Shown: positions 1-6,167, counted from the stretch's first letter. The stretch: DNA of 6,329 nucleotides from Gammaproteobacteria bacterium (GCA_005877705.1 VBNY01000002.1:1-6329); one strand, 5' to 3'. The notes: generated by a model not told the origin, from the sequence alone. Program-made: numbers and translations.

Positions 1-1
1 C

Positions 2-475
2 CGGGCGGCGATCGCCGAATGGGCCAAGCACGGCACCCCACCCGCCTTAGGTCCCGTCCCCGACGTGATCGACGATCCGGCGATCGTGATGCTCTGGGGC
101 ATCACGCGCGAGAGCCTGGACAGGTGGCTCCACGCCACGAGCGATGCGGGGAGCCGCGAGCTGCGCGGGTTTGCCGCCTCGAGCGGCGTCGTCGAGGGTC
201 CGGCGTGCGTCGTGAGGTCGGTGGAGGAGATCACGCGCGTACGCCAGGGCGACATTCTGGTCTGCCAGATCACCAATCCGACCTGGGCACCGATCTTCCA
301 GAAGATCGCGGGCGCGGTGTCCGACATCGGCGGCTCGATGAGCCACGCCGCCATCGTGGCGCGGGAGTTTGGTCTTCCCGCGGTCGTCGGCACCGGGACC
401 GCAACCTCGCGCATCAAGGACGGTCAGCGCATTCGCGTCGACGGCGGCCGCGGCGTCGTCACGCTCCTCTCGTAG
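2..475 (+). CDS. PEP-utilising-type phosphotransferase, C-terminal part with phosphohistidine swivel domain (partial, 5' end outside window)
   Basis: The reading frame is open from the window's left edge and ends at TAG 473-475, leaving the last 157 residues of a longer protein. The final ~100 residues are a PEP-utilising-enzyme mobile (swivel) domain. The sequence GGSMSHAAIVAREFGLPAVV carries the phospho-acceptor histidine, codon 344-346, followed by the usual glycine-rich close of the domain. Only about 40 residues follow the histidine, so the PEP-binding TIM barrel of true PEP synthase or pyruvate phosphate dikinase is absent. In this it resembles rifampin phosphotransferase and the large subunit of phenylphosphate synthase. 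The expected role is to carry a phosphoryl group from the ATP-grasp partner, encoded 8 nt downstream, to a small organic acceptor. The acceptor cannot be read from this fragment. A GTG at 65 could start a short ORF, but the frame continues upstream with sensible protein sequence, so a truncated long gene is preferred. Confidence 0.88.
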   Translation, partial: RAAIAEWAKHGTPPALGPVPDVIDDPAIVMLWGITRESLDRWLHATSDAGSRELRGFAASSGVVEGPACVVRSVEEITRVRQGDILVCQITNPTWAPIFQKIAGAVSDIGGSMSHAAIVAREFGLPAVVGTGTATSRIKDGQRIRVDGGRGVVTLLS

Positions 476-483
476 CGAGCCTC

Positions 484-1542
484 ATGGGTGCCGGCACGCA
501 CATCGCCTGGTTCGATGAGATCGGGCTCGGCGATCGGGAGCACGTCGGCGGCAAGGGCGGCAGTCTGGGGGAGCTCAAGCGCGCCGGGTTCCCCGTGCCG
601 CCCGGATATGTGGTGAGAACTGCCGCGTTCGAGCGGTCCCTGGAGTCGCTCGAGCGCGAGGCTCCGGTGCGCGCGGCGGTGGCGGCGCTTGCGGCGGATG
701 ACCTCGAAGCGATCACGGCCTGCTCGAGGGCGCTGCGCATCCGGATGGAAGAGGCTGAGCTGCCGGGTGAGGTGCTCGAGGAGCTCACCGCCGCCCATGA
801 GAGGCTCGTGCCAGCTGCTCCGGAGCAGCCCGTGGCGGTGCGCTCATCGGCCACCACCGAGGACGCGGCCGATGCGAGTTTCGCGGGTCTTCAGGACACG
901 TACCTGTGGATCCGGGGCACAGCGCAGGTCCTGGAGCGCGTGCGCAGCTGCTGGGCGAGCCTGTACTCGGTGCCCTCGATCAGCTATCGCCTCAAGCATG
1001 GGTTTCCCGAAGAACGCGTCGCGATGGCCGTCGTGGTCCAGATCATGGTGGACGCCGGCACGGCCGGTGTGATGTTCACCCGCAGTCCGACGACCGGTGA
1101 CCGGTCGGTTGTGACGATCGAAGGCGCCTGGGGCTTGGGTTCCGCCGTGGTGGGCGGTGAAGTCACCCCGGATCGCTGGGTCCTCGGCAAAATTACCGGG
1201 GAGATATCCGTGCGCGAGATCTCCGACAAGCTGATCCAACACGTCCCGGCTGCCAACGGTGGCGTCGAGGCCGTCGCGGTCAGCGAGGAGCACCGGCGCG
1301 CGCCCTGTCTGAGCGACACGCAGCTGCAGGAGCTCGGCACCCTCGCACGCCAGGTCGAGCGTCACTACGGGCGCGCCCAGGACATCGAGTGGGCGATCGA
1401 CCGGCACAGCGGCGCAATCCTGGTGCTGCAGAGCCGCCCGGAGACGGTCTGGTCGGCCCGGGACGCCGCGCCGATCGCGAAGCCCCAGCAAGATCCGCTG
1501 ATGCACGTCATGTCCATCTTTGGAACGCGTCGGTGCCCCTGA
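484..1542 (+). CDS. ATP-grasp subunit of a split dikinase (PEP-synthase N-terminal / PPDK_N domain; phenylphosphate synthase beta-like)
   Basis: This 352-residue cytosolic protein is an ATP-grasp (PPDK_N) domain standing alone. It has the N-terminal GGKGGSLGEL loop (K24), the VRSSATTED motif with R120, the GVMFTRSP strand (about 195-202), an Ala/Trp/Gly-rich GAWGLGSAVVGGE segment, and the C-terminal DIEWA (300-304) and LQSRP (315-319) motifs that close the nucleotide site. PEP synthase and pyruvate phosphate dikinase fuse this domain to the swivel and PEP domains; here it is separate and follows the swivel-domain gene. A ~40 kDa PEPS-N-like protein beside a larger His-carrying protein is the known organisation of phenylphosphate synthase. 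The likely reaction is ATP-dependent phosphorylation of the partner's histidine with release of AMP and phosphate. ATG 484 is chosen because it directly precedes conserved sequence; the same frame runs open to position 19 but that part is antisense-like Arg-rich translation. The last ~30 residues are a non-conserved tail. Its stop overlaps the next gene by 10 nt. Confidence 0.9.
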   Translation: MGAGTHIAWFDEIGLGDREHVGGKGGSLGELKRAGFPVPPGYVVRTAAFERSLESLEREAPVRAAVAALAADDLEAITACSRALRIRMEEAELPGEVLEELTAAHERLVPAAPEQPVAVRSSATTEDAADASFAGLQDTYLWIRGTAQVLERVRSCWASLYSVPSISYRLKHGFPEERVAMAVVVQIMVDAGTAGVMFTRSPTTGDRSVVTIEGAWGLGSAVVGGEVTPDRWVLGKITGEISVREISDKLIQHVPAANGGVEAVAVSEEHRRAPCLSDTQLQELGTLARQVERHYGRAQDIEWAIDRHSGAILVLQSRPETVWSARDAAPIAKPQQDPLMHVMSIFGTRRCP

Positions 1543-1970
1543 GCGCCCAGGACGTCGCGGAAATCACCCGGCTGCTGGAGGAGTCGGAGTTCGACGAGCT
1601 GCATCTGGAGCACGAGGGGTTCCTCTCGGCGTCGCCGACTCCGGGGCCAGCCGCCAAGCCGGTGCCCACAAGCCGGGATCCGCGCGATGAGTACCCGGCG
1701 CCCGTCAGCGACGGTGCGCTCCTTGATGTGCCGGCGCCGCTGTTCGGAACCTTCCATCGCGCGCCAAAGCCCGGGGCTGCGCCTTACAGCGAGATCGGAT
1801 CGGTGGTGCAGGAGGACACGATCATCGGCATCATCGAAGTGATGAAGCTCATGAACACCGTTCGGGCGGGGGTTCAGGGCACAGTTGTCGAGATCCTCGC
1901 GCAGGATGGCGCCCTGGTGGAATACGGACAGGTGCTGCTGCGGATCTCGCGAGGGCCGGAGCGTGGCTGA
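1533..1970 (+). CDS. Biotin carboxyl carrier protein (AccB/BCCP-like)
   Basis: The product is 145 residues, close to the usual size of a free acetyl-CoA carboxylase BCCP. Residues 4-30 match the AccB N-terminal helix-plus-strand (AQDVAEITRLLEESEFDELH). A Pro/Ala-rich linker of about 35-65 follows, then a biotinyl domain (about 66-141). That domain has PAPLFGTFHRAPKPGAAPY, the equivalent of the family's SP(M)xGTFYRAPxPG segment, and the biotin attachment motif EVMKLMN, with K105 at codon 1845-1847. It should shuttle carboxybiotin between a biotin carboxylase and the carboxyltransferase encoded next. GTG 1533 is chosen because conserved AccB sequence begins two or three residues later and GGAA (1522-1525) lies at a workable distance; upstream in-frame sequence is the shadow of the preceding gene. 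It overlaps the previous gene by 10 nt and the next by 8 nt, implying translational coupling. No biotin carboxylase gene is visible here. Confidence 0.9.
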   Translation: MPLSAQDVAEITRLLEESEFDELHLEHEGFLSASPTPGPAAKPVPTSRDPRDEYPAPVSDGALLDVPAPLFGTFHRAPKPGAAPYSEIGSVVQEDTIIGIIEVMKLMNTVRAGVQGTVVEILAQDGALVEYGQVLLRISRGPERG

Positions 1971-3450
1971 GATCGCTCTCGTCGACACCTCGCTCCGCGA
2001 TGGCAATCAGAGCACGTGGGCGGCGGTCGGCATCGACACCGCGAAGACACTGACGATCGCCCCGGTGATGGACCGGGTGGGCTTCAAGGCGATCGACTTC
2101 ACCACTTCGACCCACATGGGCGTTGCCGTGCGCTACAAGCGTGAGGATCCGTGGGAGCGCATTCGCCTCACGGCGGCGGCCACGCCCAACACGCCGCTGC
2201 AGTTCATGTCGACGGGATTCCGCTTCATTTCCTGGGAAACCGCTAGCCCGGAGTTCATGGCGCTTGCGTTCGAGGTGCTCGCACGCAACGGCATCCGGCG
2301 CTTCTGCCTCGCCGATCCGATGAACGATGCGCAATCCAACACCGTCTGCGCCCGGATGGTGAAGGGCGCGGGCGGGGAGTTCGTGATTGCGGCGCTCGTC
2401 TTCACGCTCAGTCCCATCCACGACGACCGGCACTACGCCGAGGCGGCGCGGACACTCGCCGCCTGCCCGGAGGTGGACGCGATCTACATCAAGGATCCGG
2501 GGGGCCTTTTGTCCCCGCGACGCGCGAGCACGCTGATCCCGGCTGTGAAGGCCGAGATCGGGGCGAAGCCCCTGGAGCTCCATTCGCATTGCACGATCGG
2601 GCTCGGGGAACTGCTCTACATGGATGCGGTGGACTATGGCGTGAGCGCCCTGCAGTGCGCATCCGGCGCGACCGCAGACGGGATCTCCAATCCGCCCTCG
2701 CTGCGCGTGGTGGAGAATCTGCGCGCACTCGGCCACACCGTGCCCGTCGACACTCAGGCACTGGCTGAGGTGAGCCGCTTCTTTACCCGCATCGCGCAGG
2801 CGGAAGGCCTCCCGATCGGCGCACCGCAGCCCTTCGACGCTGGCTACCTGCGCCATCAGCTCCCCGGCGGCATGATCGGGACCATGCGCCGGCAGCTCGC
2901 CGAACGCCGGCTCTCACATCTCGAAGGGGCGGTCATAGAGGAGATCGCCCGTGTACGCGAGGAGCTCGGATGGCCGATCGTCATGACGCCGTTTGCGCAA
3001 ATGCTCCTGACGCAGGCGTTTCTCAACGTGACCGGCCGTGAGCGCTACGGGGTCATTCCCGATGAGGTCATCCGCTACGCGCTCGGGCGCTTCGGCCGAC
3101 CCAACATCCCGATCGCACCCGCGGTGATGGAGCGGATCGAATCGCTGCCACGCACCGGCGAGCTGCGGGCAGAACCGGCGATGGGGCCGCTGTCGGAGTT
3201 GCGCGCGCGGCTCGGCCGGGAGCTGTCGGACGAGGAGTTCCTCCTGCGGGCCACCATGCCCGCCACGCAAGTGGATGAGATGCGGGCGGCGGGGCCGGCG
3301 GCGCGCCACTACGATCCGGAGTCGAAACCGGTGATGGAGCTTCTGCGCCGAGTCCTTAGACTGCGCAACGTCTCGGAACTGAGCGTGGTGAAGAGCGACT
3401 TCAGGTTAGAGCTGCGCGGCAGCGCGCAATCCGGAGCGCTGTCGGCGTGA
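1963..3450 (+). CDS. Biotin-dependent carboxyltransferase, PycB/OadA-like (HMGL-like TIM barrel + PYC_OADA domain), substrate unknown
   Basis: This is a 495-residue protein. Residues 1-270 form an HMGL-like TIM barrel with VDTSLRDGNQS (R12, D13, Q16), EDPWERIR (61-68), the IKDPGGLLSP loop with the expected carboxylated lysine K177, and the metal-binding HSH at 207-209. A PYC_OADA domain follows, with HQLPGGMIGTM (298-308) and the MTPFAQMLLTQAFLNV segment (341-356). It should transfer CO2 between carboxybiotin and an organic acceptor. The GGATFD and LLRGQN motifs of pyruvate carboxylase/oxaloacetate decarboxylase are replaced here by TSTHMG (48-53) and MSTGFR (82-87), so pyruvate or oxaloacetate is unlikely. 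There is no fused biotin domain; the carrier is the preceding gene. Residues 455-486 resemble an AccB N-terminal segment. GTG 1963 starts the conserved sequence, with GAGGG (1951-1955) as ribosome binding site. It overlaps the BCCP gene by 8 nt and the next gene by 4 nt. Confidence 0.87.
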   Translation: MAEIALVDTSLRDGNQSTWAAVGIDTAKTLTIAPVMDRVGFKAIDFTTSTHMGVAVRYKREDPWERIRLTAAATPNTPLQFMSTGFRFISWETASPEFMALAFEVLARNGIRRFCLADPMNDAQSNTVCARMVKGAGGEFVIAALVFTLSPIHDDRHYAEAARTLAACPEVDAIYIKDPGGLLSPRRASTLIPAVKAEIGAKPLELHSHCTIGLGELLYMDAVDYGVSALQCASGATADGISNPPSLRVVENLRALGHTVPVDTQALAEVSRFFTRIAQAEGLPIGAPQPFDAGYLRHQLPGGMIGTMRRQLAERRLSHLEGAVIEEIARVREELGWPIVMTPFAQMLLTQAFLNVTGRERYGVIPDEVIRYALGRFGRPNIPIAPAVMERIESLPRTGELRAEPAMGPLSELRARLGRELSDEEFLLRATMPATQVDEMRAAGPAARHYDPESKPVMELLRRVLRLRNVSELSVVKSDFRLELRGSAQSGALSA

Positions 3451-4391
3451 GTTCGGTCATGCGAGACGGCGCCGCGCGCAAGACCACACGGCTCCCCATA
3501 CGGGGTGTCGTCTTCGATGTCGACGGCACGCTGCTCCTCAGCAACCGCTCGCTCGGTGGCTACGAGGTGTTGCCGGGAGCGATCGAAGTCCTCAGCACAC
3601 TCAAGGCGCGGCACGTGCCCTTTGCGCTTCTCACGAACGGCAGTGCCTACCCGCCGGCGGAGCAGGCCGCGAAGCTGCGCGAGGTCGGACTCCCCATCGA
3701 TGATGACCAGATGATTACGCCCTCCAGCATCGCGGCGGATCACATGCAGCGCCGCGGCATCCGGCGGACGCTGGTCCTCGGGAGCATCGGCGTGGGGCAG
3801 GCTCTGCGCGACGCCGGCATCGAGACAGTGCACACCAGCGAGGCCGGGGCAACGGAGGTCGGGAGCGTCTTCGTCGGGTGGCATCCGGAGTGCGGCATGA
3901 AGGACATCGAGACCGCCTGTCAGGCCATCTGGGGCGGCGCCGAACTCTGCGTAGCCTCCGACGTCCCCTTCTTTGCCACGAAGCACGGGCGCACGATCGG
4001 CTATTCGTTTGCGATCACGGCGGCCATCCGCCGCCTGACGCGCGCACCCATGACGCTCACCGGGAAGCCCTCGATCCGGGCCCTGCGCTTTGTCGCGAGG
4101 CGCCTCGGTGTGCCGGTGCGGGCCCTCGCGGTCGTCGGGGATGATCCGATTGTCGAAGTCCTCATGGCGCGCCGCGGGGGTGCGACGGCGCTTGCGGTGA
4201 CGACGGGGACGACGCGCCGCGAGGAGTGGGTGCAGCAGGCCCGCTCGCGCCGACCCCACGGTATTCTCAGCGACCTGCGGGACCTGCTCAGCTGGGTCGG
4301 CGACGCAGACGCCGAGCCCGCGAGGCGCCCGGGCGCCCCTGCGAAGTCCCGACTGGCGCCGAACCGAGGCGCCGGCCGGCGTTCAAGTTAA
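3447..4391 (+). CDS. HAD-superfamily hydrolase, subfamily IIA (NagD-like) phosphatase
   Basis: The product is 314 residues. It has HAD motif I VFDVDGTLLL (nucleophile D24, acid D26), motif II ALLTNGS (T63), the IIA-type large C2 cap between motifs II and III, motif III GKPSIRALRF (K207), and motif IV VVGDDPIVEV (D232, D233). In motif IV the second distal acid of NagD-type proteins is a glutamate (E237). Family members are cytosolic Mg-dependent phosphatases of small phosphorylated metabolites. In this operon the natural substrate would be a phosphorylated intermediate made by the dikinase-like pair, but that is inference. Residues ~285-314 are an Ala/Pro/Arg-rich tail that looks disordered. 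The GTG start at 3447 forms a GTGA overlap with the carboxyltransferase stop, with GGAG at 3433-3436. ATG 3459 is an alternative start that loses only four residues before the conserved core. Confidence 0.87.
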   Translation: MSSVMRDGAARKTTRLPIRGVVFDVDGTLLLSNRSLGGYEVLPGAIEVLSTLKARHVPFALLTNGSAYPPAEQAAKLREVGLPIDDDQMITPSSIAADHMQRRGIRRTLVLGSIGVGQALRDAGIETVHTSEAGATEVGSVFVGWHPECGMKDIETACQAIWGGAELCVASDVPFFATKHGRTIGYSFAITAAIRRLTRAPMTLTGKPSIRALRFVARRLGVPVRALAVVGDDPIVEVLMARRGGATALAVTTGTTRREEWVQQARSRRPHGILSDLRDLLSWVGDADAEPARRPGAPAKSRLAPNRGAGRRSS

Positions 4392-4406
4392 GCTCGGAGC
4401 CCCACG

Positions 4407-4772
4407 ATGTCATTGACCAAACCTTATGCCGCCATCCCCGGAACCACGATCTTCGACACCGACCAGGCGCGCCGGGGCTATCACCTGAACATGTTCTGCA
4501 TGTCGCTGATGAAGTCCGAGAACCGCGAGCGCTTCAAGGCGAACGAGCGTGCGTATCTCGATGCGTGGCCCATGAGCGAGGATCAGAAGCGCGCGGTGCT
4601 CGACCGGGACTACAATCGAATGATCTCACTCGGCGCCAACATCTACTTCCTTGCCAAATTGTTCGCGACCGACGGCAAGAGCTTCCAGTACGTCGCCGCG
4701 CAGATGGCCGGCATGTCGCAGGCGGACTACGCCAAGATGATGCTCGCGGGCGGACGCGCCCCCGAAGGTTGA
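4407..4772 (+). CDS. ligA: Protocatechuate 4,5-dioxygenase alpha (small) subunit-like protein, LigA family
   Basis: This is a 121-residue protein that aligns end to end with LigA of Sphingobium LigAB as I remember it. Matching segments are IPGTTIFDTDQARRGYHLN, MSLMKSENRERFKANE, AYLDAWPMSEDQKRAVL, RDYNRMISLGANIYFLAKL and TDGKSFQYVAAQMAGM. In LigAB the alpha subunit caps the active site of the iron-binding beta subunit LigB, which cleaves protocatechuate next to a hydroxyl. F93 sits where LigA has its active-site Phe103. The protein is shorter at both ends: it lacks about ten N-terminal residues and ends soon after GGRAPEG. No ligB is next to it; the next gene is an alcohol dehydrogenase. It may pair with a LigB encoded elsewhere, or have been recruited as an accessory subunit. 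ATG 4407 is supported by GGAG (4396-4399), 7 nt upstream. Confidence 0.88.
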   Translation: MSLTKPYAAIPGTTIFDTDQARRGYHLNMFCMSLMKSENRERFKANERAYLDAWPMSEDQKRAVLDRDYNRMISLGANIYFLAKLFATDGKSFQYVAAQMAGMSQADYAKMMLAGGRAPEG

Positions 4773-4780
4773 GGGCGGCG

Positions 4781-5842
4781 ATGCGCGCAGCGCTTTACTA
4801 CGGGCGGCAGGACCTGCGACTCACGTCGGTGCCGGAGCCGGAGCCCGGGCCGGGCGAGCTCAAGCTGCGCGTTCGGTACAACGGGATCTGCGGCAGCGAC
4901 CTGCACGAATACTACGACGGTCCGATAACCACACGCAGCACACCACATCCGCTCACCGGTGTGCAGAATCCCGTGATCATGGGTCACGAGCTGTGCGGGG
5001 AGGTCGTAGCCCTCGGGGAGGGGATCGACGACCTCATCATCGGGAATCTCGTTGCGGTCGAGCCGGTGGAGACCTGCGGCCGGTGTCTGCACTGCGGGAT
5101 CGGTCAGTACAACCACTGTCCATCGCTCGCGATCCAGGGATACAACCGTGCCGGCGGCTTGGCCGAGTACACGGTCGTGAAGCGACGCATGGCACACCCG
5201 CTTCCCCCCGGCGTCACGGCGCTGCAGGGCGCGCTGATCGAGCCGCTCGCGATCGCGTGGCACACGGTGAATCGCTGTGCGGTGAGTGCCGGACAGACGG
5301 TCGCCATCCACGGCGCAGGCCCGATCGGCGCGGGCGTCTTCCTGACACTGCGGCGGCGCGGAGTGGAGGCGATCGTCGTGGATCCCTCGCCGGCGCGGCG
5401 CGCGGCGCTCGCCGGCCTCGGCGCGAAACAGTTGCTCGATCCGACCGCGTGCGATGTGGTTGCGGCAATCCGAGATCTCACCAGAGGCCGCGGTGCGGAT
5501 GCCTCGATCGACGCGGCCGGGGTGCCCCAGGCCTTTGCCGCGATGCTGCACGGCACCCGAGTCGATGGGACCGCGGCGGTGGTGGCGATCCACCACGAGC
5601 CGGTCCTCATACCGCCCTTCGACCTCCTGATGCCGGAAGTGCACCTCACCGGTGTGGCGCTCTCCGTGAACGCCTTTCCGGCGGTCATCGCGGAGATGGC
5701 CCGCGGCAGCTACCCGCTCGAGGGTTGGGTCGAGACCATCCCGTTCGACGGAGTGATCGAGCAGGGGATTGACCGTCTACGCCGTCAGCAGGGGATGAAG
5801 ATCGTGGTCGACGTTGCCGGACGGTCGGGCCACCTGCAGTAG
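4781..5842 (+). CDS. Zinc-dependent NAD(P)-alcohol dehydrogenase, 2,3-butanediol dehydrogenase-like
   Basis: This 353-residue medium-chain dehydrogenase is full length. Catalytic zinc ligands are visible as C37 in GICGSDLHEYYDGP, H69-E70 in MGHELCGE, and E154 in ALIEPLAIAWHT. The structural zinc site is complete, with C99, C102, C105 and C113. The Rossmann motif is GAGPIG (178-183), and D201 at the end of the second strand favours NAD over NADP. The DLHEYYDGPI and HPLTG segments are typical of the 2,3-butanediol dehydrogenase branch, whose members interconvert secondary alcohols or diols and ketones; sorbitol- and threonine-dehydrogenase-like activities are the main alternatives. In GNLVAVEP an asparagine replaces the usual aspartate of the GD(R/K)V turn. 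ATG 4781 follows GAGG (4771-4774), which overlaps the ligA stop, so the gene is probably the last conserved member of the operon. The frame is open further upstream but without conserved sequence. Confidence 0.92.
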   Translation: MRAALYYGRQDLRLTSVPEPEPGPGELKLRVRYNGICGSDLHEYYDGPITTRSTPHPLTGVQNPVIMGHELCGEVVALGEGIDDLIIGNLVAVEPVETCGRCLHCGIGQYNHCPSLAIQGYNRAGGLAEYTVVKRRMAHPLPPGVTALQGALIEPLAIAWHTVNRCAVSAGQTVAIHGAGPIGAGVFLTLRRRGVEAIVVDPSPARRAALAGLGAKQLLDPTACDVVAAIRDLTRGRGADASIDAAGVPQAFAAMLHGTRVDGTAAVVAIHHEPVLIPPFDLLMPEVHLTGVALSVNAFPAVIAEMARGSYPLEGWVETIPFDGVIEQGIDRLRRQQGMKIVVDVAGRSGHLQ

Positions 5843-5852
5843 GAGAACGCGT

Positions 5853-5945
5853 GTGAAGTGCGCTGAGCTATGGAACAACATGGCCGTTGCGACCCGCCAG
5901 CGAATTGCGCAACGACGAGTGAAGCATGAGCGCCCGCGCACATAG
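5853..5945 (+). CDS. Possible small ORF (30 aa), unknown function
   Basis: AGGAG (5841-5845) overlaps the dehydrogenase stop codon and lies 7 nt before GTG 5853. The GTG opens a 30-codon frame ending at TAG 5943-5945. The peptide begins MKCAELWNNMAVATRQRIAQ and ends in a basic stretch rich in Arg and His. I do not recognise it. The spacing is ideal for translation and continues the close packing of the operon. However, the frame is short and could be chance, or the front end of a decayed gene. It contains the left arm and loop of a 7-bp hairpin (5885-5914). A second GTG at 5851 is followed at once by TGA and cannot be used. Confidence 0.3.
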   Translation: MKCAELWNNMAVATRQRIAQRRVKHERPRT

Positions 5946-6167
5946 ACGAGCCCGCTCATTGCCGGCTCGCTCCCGCGCCTCTACCTTCACACACCGCTGC
6001 AGGTTACCGTCTGTCGCGGGATTGCACGTGTACGGCAATACGTCGTATAGGAGGGCAATCACACGCACGGTGTGCGCGCGTACGGTTCACCACGGTCACA
6101 TCGTGCGGGAATTCGCCGCCGCGCGTATGAAGGTGGAAGTTTAGAAAGTCGCGGGTGAGTTCTTCTA

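Noticed and set aside
19..483. Upstream extension of the ATP-grasp gene frame to position 19
   Set aside because: The translation is Arg/Gly-rich with no domain similarity, while the overlapping frame encodes a clear phosphohistidine domain. The conserved protein begins at 484.
484..1542. The ATP-grasp protein as the missing biotin carboxylase
   Set aside because: It has PEP-synthase N-terminal motifs (VRSSATTED, LQSRP) and none of the biotin carboxylase ones. The two ATP-grasp families are distinct.
1849..2856. 335-codon open frame on the - strand
   Set aside because: It lies antisense to the carboxyltransferase. Its Arg/His/Ala-rich translation is typical of GC-rich shadow frames and shows no motif.
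3309..4259. 316-codon open frame on the - strand
   Set aside because: It lies antisense to the HAD gene, whose four catalytic motifs are intact. The translation is low-complexity Arg/Pro/Asp.
4226..4780. Extended N-terminus of the dehydrogenase frame
   Set aside because: It overlaps ligA and the HAD tail out of frame and lacks conserved sequence. ATG 4781 has a ribosome binding site and starts the family's usual N-terminus.
4727..5644. 305-codon open frame on the - strand
   Set aside because: It is a shadow of the zinc dehydrogenase, which has all its zinc ligands and the Rossmann motif in frame.
5885..5969. Hairpins CGTTGCG/CGCAACG and CGAGCC/GGCTCG as operon terminators
   Set aside because: Stems are only 6-7 bp with loops of 11-16 nt and no following T-tract.
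6022..6051. Second promoter, TTGCAC with TATAGG
   Set aside because: Matches are 3/6 and 4/6 at 18-bp spacing, far from any convincing start codon; weak enough to be chance.
5926..6144. 72-codon + strand ORF in the intergenic region
   Set aside because: It is Arg/Ala-rich with no recognisable domain, has a weak ribosome binding site and overlaps the better-placed short ORF; it is probably chance.
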